Below, piece after piece: positions 17,760 to 25,661 of a stretch of DNA of 40,130 nt. The stretch comes from an uncultured Lachnospiraceae bacterium (GTDB lineage Bacteria; Bacillota; Clostridia; Lachnospirales; Lachnospiraceae). Positions within the stretch are counted from its first letter, which is position 1, and every line of letters begins with the position of its first letter. The translations under genes were made by a program, and so were the position numbers. The stretch is from assembly GCA_910580005.1 (NCBI GenBank), contig CAJTXH010000009.1, positions 1-40,130 on the forward strand, in the 5' to 3' direction. The notes under the pieces are model-generated. The model did no database searches, was not told the DNA's origin, and saw nothing but the letters and a program-made list of their open reading frames with translations.

Positions 17760-17906
17760 AAATTTGTTGCTTTATACAATTCAGATAAAGAAGATGTGTG
17801 TCTTATTAATAAAAAGCAGGTTGAATGGCTTTTGGATGGGTTAAGTATTGAACAGGTAAAAGCACATCATAATGTAAAAACTAATGACAAAAGCACTTGC
17901 TGCTAA
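17760..17906 (+). pseudogene. IS66 family TnpB (Orf2) C-terminal remnant
   Basis: A 48-codon open stretch contains NKKQVEWLLDGLSIEQVKAH, the characteristic end of IS66 Orf2/TnpB proteins, followed by a stop. The first two thirds of the protein and the large TnpC transposase are missing. It lies inside the 28-bp inverted repeats, which supports an IS66-derived origin. Confidence 0.65.
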
Positions 17907-17947
17907 AAAATTTATAACAGTTTTTTGGCGGTATTTTTAGCATTCTT

Positions 17948-18131
17948 ATTGTAAAAATCACACAGAAGAGGTCTTGGTATCCATTTTATAAAAATATTAG
18001 CAGAGAGGGAAAAATCATCTATGGCTGAGCATAAAGAGGAGCTGGGCAGATACAGGATGTCTGAAGCTGGTCTAGCTGACAGAGTTGTATTTTGCAGAGG
18101 CAGGGCAATAGCAGTAAATTATGAAATTTAA
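17948..18131 (+). pseudogene. Possible MNT tail and HEPN head fragments
   Basis: One frame (17948-18028) reads KRSWYPFYKNISREGKIIYG and stops, like the end of a minimal nucleotidyltransferase antitoxin. A second frame starts at ATG 18021, overlapping that stop in the way MNT-HEPN pairs usually do, and reads MAEHKEELGRYRMSEAGL before degenerating and stopping at 18131; the first part resembles the start of a HEPN toxin. Both pieces are short and decayed, so this is a tentative reading. Confidence 0.35.
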
Positions 18132-18232
18132 TCTTAATGGATAATCCGGTGTAGTGAAGAGTGGTTTGCACCAATTTATTGGAATTGGTAATAACTTTTT
18201 ATGCAGTTATCCTGAAATTATGTAGAAATTTG

Positions 18233-18261
18233 TTGAAGCAGTCTGTTGTTTATGGTATGAT
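18233..18261 (+). promoter_or_regulatory. Promoter of the type I toxin gene
   Basis: TTGAAG (18233-18238), a 17-bp spacer and TATGAT (18256-18261). Transcription would start near 18268, giving a leader of about 65 bases that contains the hairpin over the ribosome binding site. Confidence 0.7.
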
Positions 18262-18296
18262 TATCTCATGGGGTAATTGTGTTACAAGGTGGTAAG

Positions 18297-18323
18297 CCTC
18301 CCTGGCTTGAGAAAGAAGGGAGG
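18297..18323 (+). promoter_or_regulatory. Leader hairpin that hides the toxin ribosome binding site
   Basis: CCTCCCT (18297-18303) is the exact complement of AGGGAGG (18317-18323), the toxin Shine-Dalgarno sequence, with a 13-base loop. Sequestration of the binding site is common in type I toxin mRNAs. Confidence 0.7.
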
Positions 18324-18331
18324 TGATGCAT

Positions 18332-18427
18332 ATGGATACATACCAGATTTTAAGCCTATTATTTTTAGGTGGTACATTTCTCATTGCATTGCTTACCTAT
18401 ATAGATAGGATGAATAAGCGAAAATAA
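18332..18427 (+). CDS. Small membrane toxin (putative holin-like, type I toxin-antitoxin)
   Basis: 31 residues, start MDTYQILSLLFLGGTFLIAL, then a charged tail DRMNKRK. It is one hydrophobic helix with a basic end, the pattern of the TxpA-related putative holin-like toxins of Firmicutes. ATG 18332 is 8 bases from GGAGG; the ATG at 18326 lies too close. Upstream there is a good promoter and a leader hairpin covering the ribosome binding site; downstream, a long stem overlaps the stop codon and a strong convergent promoter can make an antisense RNA over the 3' end. Members of this family damage the membrane when over-made. Intact as far as the sequence shows. Confidence 0.85.
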   Translation: MDTYQILSLLFLGGTFLIALLTYIDRMNKRK

Positions 18428-18519
18428 ATAAACCTGCCTTGTACTTGACTGGTCTAGGCAGGTTTATTTTATAAACCAAAGCTGGGAGGTCAACCACTTT
18501 GTGGGCAGTTGCTCCTTAT
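18424..18519 (-). ncRNA. Predicted antisense antitoxin RNA
   Basis: A minus-strand promoter, TTGAAT (18554-18549) and TATATT (18531-18526) with a 17-bp spacer, would start an RNA near 18519 that ends at the stem at 18426-18469, about 95 nt. Its 5' part folds well: GGAG and CAAC near the start pair with GTTG and CTCC around a CCAC-AAA-GTGG core (18515-18485). It overlaps the toxin mRNA at the 3' end, and also carries ACCTCCC, complementary to the toxin GGGAGGT. The ends are estimates. Confidence 0.7.
18426..18469. terminator. Bidirectional terminator shared by toxin mRNA and antisense RNA
   Basis: A 13-bp perfect stem, AAATAAACCTGCC (18426-18438) with its complement at 18457-18469, flanked by A/T-rich sequence on both sides, with an 18-base loop. 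It overlaps the toxin stop codon. Confidence 0.8.
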
Positions 18520-18525
18520 ATATAT

Positions 18526-18554
18526 AATATAGCATATCAGGCGATAGGATTCAA
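18526..18554 (-). promoter_or_regulatory. Antisense RNA promoter
   Basis: On the minus strand TTGAAT, 17 bp, then TATATT within a run of alternating TA. It faces the toxin gene. Confidence 0.7.
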
Positions 18555-18603
18555 GTTTTTTTGTATGATGATTTTGAATAAATCGTTACTATTTATAATC
18601 AAT

Positions 18604-19009
18604 TAAATCCGGGGATTTTTGACATGCTTTTTTGTCAAAAGTATGAGTTTTAATGTCTGAGGCTGCTTTTGGCCTGGCATTGAGTAGCATTGTTTTGTTT
18701 GGCTCTTATGCCAGAGGCGGTGACAGTGCAGACATAGCTATAGCTTGCGTAGCAAGCATAGCGTATTGCAAATATCAGCTTGACTGATACAAAAAATATT
18801 TCTATTGATTATCTAAAGTATTACATTCATTTATGCAGTTGCCCGTAACAGTTCAGCCTTCAATAAAATTCGAGGATTTTTGACAAGTTTTTTGTCAAAA
18901 ATATGAGTTTTGCAGTGCCATTTTGCACATTTTTTGTGCAAAATGTGTACATAACCAGTGCTGAAAGCACTGGTTTGTTACTATGGGGCCGTAAGGCTGA
19001 ATAGTAACA
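18604..19009. repeat. Hairpin-rich intergenic repeat field
   Basis: Two copies of a 47-48 bp unit lie 261 bp apart (18604-18651 and 18865-18912), each with the stem TTTTGACA/TGTCAAAA and the shared end TATGAGTTTT. After the second come three further hairpins: an 11-bp stem CATTTTGCACA (18919-18945), a 10-bp stem AACCAGTGCT (18953-18975) and GTTACTAT/ATAGTAAC (18977-19008) with an inner GCC-GTAA-GGC. GTAACAGTTCAGCC near 18845 and GGCTGAATAGTAAC near 18995 are further inverted, imperfect copies. No long ORF explains them; they resemble REP/BIME-type structured elements. Confidence 0.65.
18653..18787 (+). pseudogene. Fragment of a minimal nucleotidyltransferase (MNT) core
   Basis: A 44-codon frame contains SSIVLFGSYARGGDSADIAI, the active-site motif of MNT/pol-beta-like nucleotidyltransferases (GS-x10-D-x-D); the second aspartate reads as alanine (DIAI). 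The frame then runs into a palindromic stretch and stops. No ribosome binding site precedes its ATG. Probably debris of an MNT-HEPN module. Confidence 0.5.
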
Positions 19010-19036
19010 GTTGCCCTGCATTTCCCCCATTTTTTC

Positions 19037-19065
19037 TTGATATTTTATTTTCTGTGTGTTAGTAT
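19037..19065 (+). promoter_or_regulatory. Likely promoter of the PPIase lipoprotein gene
   Basis: TTGATA (19037-19042), 17 bp, TAGTAT (19060-19065), about 45 bases before the start codon. Confidence 0.5.
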
Positions 19066-19110
19066 GTAGTAGTTGTAAAAATTTTTAATCTTTTAATTGG
19101 AGGAATTATT

Positions 19111-20259
19111 TTGAGAAAGTATAGTAAATTTCTGGCACTGGTACTTTGTGCTTCTATGGCGCTTCCTTTTACAGGATGCAGTTCTTCTAAGGACAGCAAG
19201 GAAAAAGAAAGCACAAGTCCTGAATCAAAAAAAGAAGATAATGATAAACCAGAAGAGTATGTAAGGGAAGCTGATATATACAAAGACCTTGATTTTTCTA
19301 AATATGTTACGGTGGGTGATTATTCATCAATCCAGCTTTCTAAAAAGGATATTGATGATAAAACAGATATAATGGTGCAGACAAATATTGAAAAGACAGA
19401 TTCCTATAAAAAGGATAAAAAAAGTAAAATTAAAAAAGGTGACACTGTTAATATTTTTTATGTAGGCAAAATGGATGGCAAGGAATTTAATGGCGGTTCA
19501 TGCACTAAGGAGAGTACTCCTGACGGTCATAATCTTAAGATTGGCTCTGGTGATTTTATTGAGGGGTTTGAGGACGGGCTTATAGGCAAGAAGCCTGGAA
19601 AGACTTATGATGTAAAGACAAGGTTTCCTGAAGGGTACAAGCTTAACCCTGACTATGCAGGCAAGGAAGCTATATTTACAGTGACAGTGAATTATATACT
19701 GGACTGGCCAGAGCTTTCTGACAGTTTTGTAAAAAATAATTTTAAGGATTTTGACAAGGATTATAAAAATACTGCCAAAGATTATACAAGGTGTGTACGT
19801 AATAATTTGATTAAAAGTATGGCATGGGAGTATGTTTATACAAAGTCAGAGGTAAAGGAGTATCCTGAAGACCTTCTTGAAAGGATTAAGGCGCAGTACA
19901 GGACACCTGTTATATATTATTTAAAGCAGAATGGCATTAGCCTGGAAGATTATTTGTCAAGACAGTCAATGACGGAGGAAGATTTTGAGAAAAATATAGA
20001 AAAAAATGCCAGGGATAATTTGGGCAAGAGGCTGGTTTTTAATGCAATTGCACAGAAAGAGGGCATCGGGCTGGAGGAAGATGCATATAAGGAAGTGCTG
20101 GAGTCTTACCTTAAAGAGTATGATGCAAAAGACCAGGAAGAACTGGATAAATTGTTTGATGAGTATTTTGGCACTAAATCTGAAGATATTATAAATAATG
20201 AAATACTGTGTGAGGGTGTTAATGAATTCCTTACAAAGAAAGTAAAGGAAACAGCCTGA
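19111..20259 (+). CDS. Trigger-factor-like FKBP peptidyl-prolyl isomerase lipoprotein
   Basis: 382 residues from a TTG start with GGAGGA 8 bases upstream. A lipoprotein signal ends in LPFTGCSS with C23 as lipid anchor, followed by a charged linker rich in Lys, Glu and Ser. Residues 95-205 are an FKBP-type isomerase domain (KGDTVNIFYVGKMDGKEF, IGSGDFIEGFEDGLIG), inserted as in trigger factor; the helical 210-380 region resembles the trigger factor C-terminal chaperone arm (EEDFEKNIEKNARDNLGK). The protein should act on the outer face of the membrane, folding exported proteins. It lacks the ribosome-binding domain of cytosolic trigger factor. The der gene follows after 43 bases. Confidence 0.85.
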   Translation: MRKYSKFLALVLCASMALPFTGCSSSKDSKEKESTSPESKKEDNDKPEEYVREADIYKDLDFSKYVTVGDYSSIQLSKKDIDDKTDIMVQTNIEKTDSYKKDKKSKIKKGDTVNIFYVGKMDGKEFNGGSCTKESTPDGHNLKIGSGDFIEGFEDGLIGKKPGKTYDVKTRFPEGYKLNPDYAGKEAIFTVTVNYILDWPELSDSFVKNNFKDFDKDYKNTAKDYTRCVRNNLIKSMAWEYVYTKSEVKEYPEDLLERIKAQYRTPVIYYLKQNGISLEDYLSRQSMTEEDFEKNIEKNARDNLGKRLVFNAIAQKEGIGLEEDAYKEVLESYLKEYDAKDQEELDKLFDEYFGTKSEDIINNEILCEGVNEFLTKKVKETA

Positions 20260-20302
20260 TATATTAGTTTTGCAGGTTTTATGGAAAGGACATGGTGGTT
20301 AA

Positions 20303-21625
20303 ATGGGTAAACCGGTTGTTGCAGTTGTAGGGCGTCCTAATGTTGGGAAATCAACGCTTTTTAATATGATTGCAGGTGAAAGGATTTCTATTGTAAAAGA
20401 TACGCCAGGCGTAACAAGAGACCGTATTTATGCTGATGTATCATGGCTTAATTATTCATTTACCATAATGGATACAGGGGGGATTGAGCCTGTAACTAAG
20501 AACCAGATGCTTAAAGATATGAGAGAACAGGCACTTATGGCAATAGAGATGGCAGATGTCGTAATGTTTGTTACAGATGTGAGGCAGGGCGTTACAGATT
20601 CTGACTTTAAAGTTGCAGATATGCTTAGGAAAGCTGCTAAGAAAGTAGTGCTTATTGTTAATAAAGTTGATAATTTTGAAAAATACATGCCTGACGTATA
20701 TGAGTTTTATAATCTTGGCATTGGTGACCCAGTTCCAATTTCTTCTATAGCTAAACTTGGCATTGGTGATATGCTTGATGAAGTTACAGCACTGTTTCCA
20801 GACAGGGCAGAAGAGGAAGAGGACGAAAGGCCACGCATAGCCATTGTTGGTAAGCCAAATGTTGGCAAGTCTTCTATTATTAATAAGATACTTGGCGAAA
20901 ACAGGGTTATAGTGTCTGATATTGCAGGTACAACAAGGGATGCTGTAGATACTTCTGTTACATGGGGTGGCAGGGAATATGTATTTATAGATACAGCAGG
21001 GTTAAGACGCAAGAACAAAATAAAAGAAGAAATTGAGAGATACAGTATACTCCGTACTGTTTCCGCTGTTGAACGTGCAGATGTGGTTGTGCTTGTTATT
21101 GATGCAACAGAAGGTGTTACAGAACAGGACGCCAAAATCGCAGGAATTGCGCATGACAGGGGGCGTGGAATGGTGGTAGCAGTTAATAAATGGGATGCTG
21201 TCACAAAGGACAACCACTCTGTTAAAAAATATACTGAAAAAATACGTGATATCTTGTCATTTATGCCATATGCGGAAATTATATTTATATCTGCACAGAC
21301 AGGCCAGCGCATACCTAAGCTTTTTGATTTACTTGATGTTGTTATACAGAACCATTCACTGCGCATAGCTACAGGTGTGCTTAATGAAATACTGGCAGAA
21401 GCTGTTGCACTCCAGCAGCCGCCTTCCGATAAGGGGCGCAGGCTTAAAATATTCTATATAACGCAGGTCAGCGTGAAGCCGCCAGCATTTGTTATATTTG
21501 TAAATGATAAAAAACTTATGCATTTTTCTTATACAAGGTATATTGAGAATAAAATACGTGAAGCATTTGGATTTACAGGTACTCCGTTAAAGTTTATTAT
21601 AAGGGAAAAAAAGGAAAAGAATTAA
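20303..21625 (+). CDS. der: Ribosome assembly GTPase Der (EngA)
   Basis: 440 residues, full length. Two GTPase domains in tandem identify Der: G1 loops GRPNVGKST near residue 9 and GKPNVGKSS near 182, G2/G3 DTPGVTRD and MDTGGIEP, then AGTTRDAVDT and IDTAGLRRK, and NKVD and NKWD for guanine. The C-terminal KH-like domain holds LKIFYITQVSVKPPAFVIF. It is needed for maturation of the 50S subunit. The start ATG is preceded by a weak GGAAAGGA/GGTGG site. First of der-plsY-gpsA, a common Clostridia order with gaps of 24-35 bases. Confidence 0.97.
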   Translation: MGKPVVAVVGRPNVGKSTLFNMIAGERISIVKDTPGVTRDRIYADVSWLNYSFTIMDTGGIEPVTKNQMLKDMREQALMAIEMADVVMFVTDVRQGVTDSDFKVADMLRKAAKKVVLIVNKVDNFEKYMPDVYEFYNLGIGDPVPISSIAKLGIGDMLDEVTALFPDRAEEEEDERPRIAIVGKPNVGKSSIINKILGENRVIVSDIAGTTRDAVDTSVTWGGREYVFIDTAGLRRKNKIKEEIERYSILRTVSAVERADVVVLVIDATEGVTEQDAKIAGIAHDRGRGMVVAVNKWDAVTKDNHSVKKYTEKIRDILSFMPYAEIIFISAQTGQRIPKLFDLLDVVIQNHSLRIATGVLNEILAEAVALQQPPSDKGRRLKIFYITQVSVKPPAFVIFVNDKKLMHFSYTRYIENKIREAFGFTGTPLKFIIREKKEKN

Positions 21626-21660
21626 CAGGAATAAGTATTAAGGGGACATGGAGGCGGCTT

Positions 21661-22278
21661 ATGGCTTGGAATTTTATTTGTTTGGTAATAGGATATTTTT
21701 GTGGATGCATTTCAAGCGGTTATATTGTTGGGAAAATATATCATATAGATATAAGGGACAAGGGCAGCGGTAATGCTGGCACTACTAATGTACTGCGTAC
21801 CCTTGGCAAGCTTCCGGCGCTGCTGACATTTGCAGGAGACCTTTTAAAAGCTATTATACCAGTGCTTATAATACGCCTGGCATTAAACACGCCTGATGGA
21901 TGGTATCTTTTATGCCTGTATATGGGGCTTGGTGTTGTGCTTGGGCATAACTACCCGTTTTATCTTAAATTTAAAGGCGGCAAGGGGATAGCTGTTACTT
22001 CTGCGGTTGTATTGTCAACAGCACATCCAGTTATAATACTGGCAGGGCTCTTAATATTTATTGTTGTAGTTGCAGTTACAAGATATGTTTCCCTTGGTTC
22101 GCTTTTTGTTGCATGGTATATACCTGCCAATACCATTATTTTTTACAGGGAGAACCCGCTATTTGTCCATATGATAGTGACCAGCCTGTTATTTACTGCT
22201 TTTGCTTATTTCCAGCACAGGCAGAATATTGTAAGGCTTTTACATGGCAGTGAAAATAAACTCTGGGGTAATAAATAA
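21661..22278 (+). CDS. plsY: Acyl-phosphate:glycerol-3-phosphate acyltransferase PlsY
   Basis: 205 residues with about five membrane helices. It acylates glycerol-3-phosphate from acyl-phosphate, the first step of phospholipid synthesis. The three conserved inner-face motifs are visible: SGYIVGK with GSGNAGTTNVLRTLGK, GHNYPFYLKFKGGKGIA, and the C-terminal HRQNIVRLLHGSENK. The ATG follows an AGGCGG-like site. Its substrate maker GpsA is encoded 24 bases downstream, so the pair forms a functional unit. Confidence 0.96.
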   Translation: MAWNFICLVIGYFCGCISSGYIVGKIYHIDIRDKGSGNAGTTNVLRTLGKLPALLTFAGDLLKAIIPVLIIRLALNTPDGWYLLCLYMGLGVVLGHNYPFYLKFKGGKGIAVTSAVVLSTAHPVIILAGLLIFIVVVAVTRYVSLGSLFVAWYIPANTIIFYRENPLFVHMIVTSLLFTAFAYFQHRQNIVRLLHGSENKLWGNK

Positions 22279-22302
22279 ATACTACGATACGGGAGGAGCA
22301 AA

Positions 22303-23319
22303 ATGAGTAAAGTAAGTTTTCTGGGTGCAGGAAGCTGGGGTACTGCACTTGCAATTATGCTTGCTAAAAACGGGCATAGTGTAACTTTATGGTCAGCCAT
22401 TGATGCAGAGATAAAGATGCTTTCAGAATACAGGGAGCACAAAGACAGGCTGCCTGGTGTCAGGCTTCCTGAAACCGTTGTTGTTACTAATAACCTTGAG
22501 GAAGCATGTAAAGGATATGATTTAGTAGTATTTTCTGTGGCTTCGCCATATGTAAGGGATACTGCAAAGAAAGCAGCAGCTTTCCTTCCAGAAGGACAGC
22601 GTATCCTTAATGTTGCAAAGGGGATTGAGGACAGTACATTTAAGACATTAAGGGATATAATATGTGAGGAAATACCAGGTGCTGATGTAAGTGTGCTTTC
22701 AGGCCCAAGCCATGCAGAGGAAGTTTCTATAGATATGCCTACTACAGTTGTAGTTGGCTCTGAAAATGAAAAGTCTGCTGCGCTTATCCAGGAAATATTT
22801 ATGAATGATACGTTCCGTGTTTATATAAGCCCGGATATTACGGGCATAGAGCTTGGTGGCTCTATTAAGAATGTTATTGCGCTTGCAGCAGGTGTGTGTG
22901 ACGGCCTGGGTTTTGGTGATAATACAAAGGCTGCACTTATCACAAGGGGAATTGCAGAAATTACACGCCTTGGAGTGGCAATGGGTGGAAATGTTGAAAC
23001 ATTTGGAGGACTTTCAGGAATTGGCGACTTAATTGTAACGTGTACAAGCAGCCACAGCCGTAACCATAATGCCGGCTACCTTATAGGTAAAGGCAGGACC
23101 ATGAAGGAAGCAATGGATGAAGTAAAACAAGTGGTTGAAGGCGTTTATTCAGCTAAAGCAGCATATGGGCTTGCTAAGAAATATAATGTGTCAATGCCTA
23201 TTGTTGAACAGGTGAATAAGGTTCTTTTTGAAAATGTGCCAGCAACAGAGGCAATTAAGAACCTTCTGTCCAGGGAGAAGTGCAATGAATATCCAGACCT
23301 TGGATGGATTAAGAATTAA
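22303..23319 (+). CDS. gpsA: NAD(P)-dependent glycerol-3-phosphate dehydrogenase
   Basis: 338 residues. It reduces dihydroxyacetone phosphate to sn-glycerol-3-phosphate for PlsY. Seen are the Rossmann loop FLGAGSWGTALAIML, the second nucleotide segment VLSGPSHAEEV, the catalytic lysine in GGSIKNVIALAAGVCDGLG, and the substrate-binding GLSGIGDLIVTCTSSHSRN. A GGGAGGAG site lies 7 bases from the ATG. Same transcript as der and plsY. Confidence 0.97.
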   Translation: MSKVSFLGAGSWGTALAIMLAKNGHSVTLWSAIDAEIKMLSEYREHKDRLPGVRLPETVVVTNNLEEACKGYDLVVFSVASPYVRDTAKKAAAFLPEGQRILNVAKGIEDSTFKTLRDIICEEIPGADVSVLSGPSHAEEVSIDMPTTVVVGSENEKSAALIQEIFMNDTFRVYISPDITGIELGGSIKNVIALAAGVCDGLGFGDNTKAALITRGIAEITRLGVAMGGNVETFGGLSGIGDLIVTCTSSHSRNHNAGYLIGKGRTMKEAMDEVKQVVEGVYSAKAAYGLAKKYNVSMPIVEQVNKVLFENVPATEAIKNLLSREKCNEYPDLGWIKN

Positions 23320-23383
23320 ACTTGTATATAATGCATATCCTATATATAGAAAATATTTCTAAAAATAAAGGGGGATAGTTGCT

Positions 23384-23737
23384 ATGTACAGGGAAGAGCT
23401 GGGAAATAATTACAATATGGACAGGGATGGTTTTCCTGTTAAATCACGTTCAGAGAAAATCCAGGAGGCAAGAAGGGCGTTTTCAGATGGAAGCAGTGAA
23501 GAGTACCTTGCCACTAATGAAAAAAAGCATCCATTTGGTTTAATCAGGCTTATGGCAGCAGGGATGCTTTTTTTAATACTGGGAATTGCATTGTATAATA
23601 ATTTTTCCTATAATGGGTTTGACAAGGAATATGTAATGGAATGCCTGGACAGAAGCGGTTACTGGGATACTATTGTAAAAAGTGCAGGAGAAATAACAGA
23701 TAAGGTTTCAGGGTGGTATAATTCACTTCAGGATTAA
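23384..23737 (+). CDS. Small single-pass membrane protein of unknown function
   Basis: 117 residues with GGGGGATAG before the ATG. A basic, hydrophilic N-terminal half (with RSEKIQEARRAF) is followed by one membrane helix at about 52-70 (LIRLMAAGMLFLILGIAL) and an outer tail of 45 residues ending DKVSGWYNSLQD. The positive charges before the helix predict the N-terminus inside. I do not recognise a family. It lies between gpsA and the radical SAM gene, both on the same strand with short gaps, so it is probably expressed with them. Confidence 0.75.
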   Translation: MYREELGNNYNMDRDGFPVKSRSEKIQEARRAFSDGSSEEYLATNEKKHPFGLIRLMAAGMLFLILGIALYNNFSYNGFDKEYVMECLDRSGYWDTIVKSAGEITDKVSGWYNSLQD

Positions 23738-23773
23738 ATATTTTTTAGGCAACGGAAGGGCATGGATATTTAT

Positions 23774-25636
23774 ATGAGAAAGCTTGCATTAAGTGATGAG
23801 ATACTTTTATCAGTAGAGAAGCCGGCAAGGTATATTGGCGGTGAGATAAATATGGCAGTTAAAAACCCGGCAGAGGTGGATATACGTTTCTGCATGTGTT
23901 TTCCAGATGTTTATGAGATAGGCATGTCACACCTTGGCATACAGATTATTTATGATATGTTAAACCTGCGTGATGATATATACTGTGAAAGGGTTTATTC
24001 ACCCTGGACTGACCTGGATGCAGTGCTGCGCCGTGAAAATATACCACTTTTTGCGCTGGAAAGCCAGCAGCCTGTTAAGGATTTTGATTTTCTGGGCATT
24101 ACACTCCAGTATGAAATGTGTTATACAAATATTCTGCAGGTGCTGGATTTGTCAGGAATTACGCTTGATGCAGCAGACAGGAAAGAGGATGAGCCTTTTG
24201 TTATAGGCGGTGGGCCATGTGCTTATAATCCTGAGCCAATTGCAGATTTCTTTGACATGTTTTATATAGGTGAGGGTGAAACGGTTTATTATGAACTTAT
24301 GGACAGATATAAGGAATGGAAGGCATCAGGAAAAGACAGGAAGGAATTTCTTAAAATAGCAGCAAAGCTTCCAGGAATATATGTGCCACAGTTTTACCAG
24401 CCTGTCTATAATAGGGATGGTACTCTGGCAGAATTTAAGGCTTTAGTGCCAGAAGCGCCTGAAAAGGTAGTTAAACAGGTGGAATGCAGCCTTTCAGAAA
24501 CATATTACCCAGAAAAGCCGTTAGTACCATATATTAAAGTTACACAGGACAGGGTGGTGCTTGAAATACAGAGAGGCTGCATAAGAGGATGCCGTTTCTG
24601 CCAGGCAGGCATGCTTTACCGTCCAATAAGGCCAAGAAGCCTGTCTTTCCTTAAACAGCGTTCTAAAGAAATGCTTAAGTCAACAGGCCATGAGGAAATT
24701 ACACTTAGTTCTTTAAGTTCAAGTGATTATAAAGACCTTAAAGAACTTGTGTACTGGCTTATAGATGAGTTTAAAGACAAGGGCATAAATATTTCTCTTC
24801 CGTCATTACGCATTGATGAGTTTGCACTTGATGTAATGTCCAAAGTGCAGGATGTACGTAAAAGCAGCCTTACATTTGCACCAGAGGCAGGCACGCAGCG
24901 CCTGCGTAATGTAATTAACAAAGGATTAACAGAAGATGATATACTAAATGGTGCAATGGAAGCATTCCGGGGCGGATGGAACAGGGTCAAGCTTTATTTT
25001 ATGCTTGGGCTGCCTGGTGAAACTTATGATGACATAGAAGGGATTGCAGTCCTTTCAGACCAGATAGCAAGGCAGTATTATACAATTCCGAAAGATGAGA
25101 GGAATGGAAGGGTTAATATTGTTACAAGTACATCTATTTTTGTGCCAAAACCATTTACACCATTCCAGTGGTCGCCAATGGATACAAAGGAGCAGGCAAG
25201 GCAGAAAAGGGATTTCCTGCTTTCAAAAGTAAGGGAACAGCTAAATGCCAAGAGCATAAAATATAACTGCCATGATGCAGATGTTTCAGAGCTGGAAGGT
25301 GTATTTGCAAGAGGTGACAGGAAACTTTGCAATGTTATAAGACAGGCTTATGAAAGCGGCTGTATTTATGATGCGTGGACAGAGTATTTCCAGCCAGATA
25401 AATGGGAACAGGCATTTAAGGATAATAATGCCAGCATGGAATTTTACCTAAGAAGGGAAAGAGCAGAAGACGAACTGTTCCCCTGGGATTTTATAGATAT
25501 TGGGGTTACTAAAAATTTCCTTCTGGATGAATACCATAATTCCCAGGCAGAAATTGTAACACAAAACTGCCGCCGCCAGTGTTCAGGCTGTGGTGCAGCA
25601 AAATTCCAGTGTGGTGTGTGTGTTGAATGTAAGTAG
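23774..25636 (+). CDS. TIGR03960-type radical SAM protein
   Basis: 620 residues from ATG 23774 (MRKLALSDEILLSVEKPARY, the usual family start); an ATG at 23762 adds four residues but almost touches the GGAAGGG site. The N-terminal 150 residues resemble a B12-binding-like domain. The radical SAM core has C269, C273 and C276 in GCIRGCRFCQAGMLYRP. The C-terminus ends with more cysteines (RRQCSGCGAAKFQCGVCVEC), possibly for a second cluster. The family is always paired with a DUF2344 protein, here the next gene. Its substrate is not known to me; in Clostridia the pair often lies near ribosomal and RNase G genes. Confidence 0.9.
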   Translation: MRKLALSDEILLSVEKPARYIGGEINMAVKNPAEVDIRFCMCFPDVYEIGMSHLGIQIIYDMLNLRDDIYCERVYSPWTDLDAVLRRENIPLFALESQQPVKDFDFLGITLQYEMCYTNILQVLDLSGITLDAADRKEDEPFVIGGGPCAYNPEPIADFFDMFYIGEGETVYYELMDRYKEWKASGKDRKEFLKIAAKLPGIYVPQFYQPVYNRDGTLAEFKALVPEAPEKVVKQVECSLSETYYPEKPLVPYIKVTQDRVVLEIQRGCIRGCRFCQAGMLYRPIRPRSLSFLKQRSKEMLKSTGHEEITLSSLSSSDYKDLKELVYWLIDEFKDKGINISLPSLRIDEFALDVMSKVQDVRKSSLTFAPEAGTQRLRNVINKGLTEDDILNGAMEAFRGGWNRVKLYFMLGLPGETYDDIEGIAVLSDQIARQYYTIPKDERNGRVNIVTSTSIFVPKPFTPFQWSPMDTKEQARQKRDFLLSKVREQLNAKSIKYNCHDADVSELEGVFARGDRKLCNVIRQAYESGCIYDAWTEYFQPDKWEQAFKDNNASMEFYLRRERAEDELFPWDFIDIGVTKNFLLDEYHNSQAEIVTQNCRRQCSGCGAAKFQCGVCVECK

Positions 25637-25661
25637 TGGACAGGAAGGACATGGTAAAAAC

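Larger units (their letters stand above)
17701..18214. mobile_element. Remnant element bounded by 28-bp inverted repeats
   Basis: Bases 17701-17728 and 18187-18214 are inverted copies matching at 26 of 28 positions; the conserved core is GCATAAAAAGTTATTACC. The enclosed 514 bp hold an IS66 TnpB-like fragment and toxin-antitoxin-like fragments but no transposase. This fits an internally deleted IS66-type element or a MITE-like derivative. I found no target-site duplication in the flanks, so the outer boundary is unproven. Confidence 0.6.

Noticed and set aside
18604..19009. CRISPR array
   Set aside because: Only two copies of a unit, 261 bp apart, with no regular spacers and no cas genes.
17668..19110. 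tRNA or rRNA gene in the long gap
   Set aside because: No cloverleaf with a TTCGANNC-type arm or conserved rRNA sequence was seen; the hairpins are simple palindromes.
20707..21366. Long minus-strand open frame (219 codons)
   Set aside because: It lies fully inside der, which has all its GTPase motifs; a shadow of codon bias.
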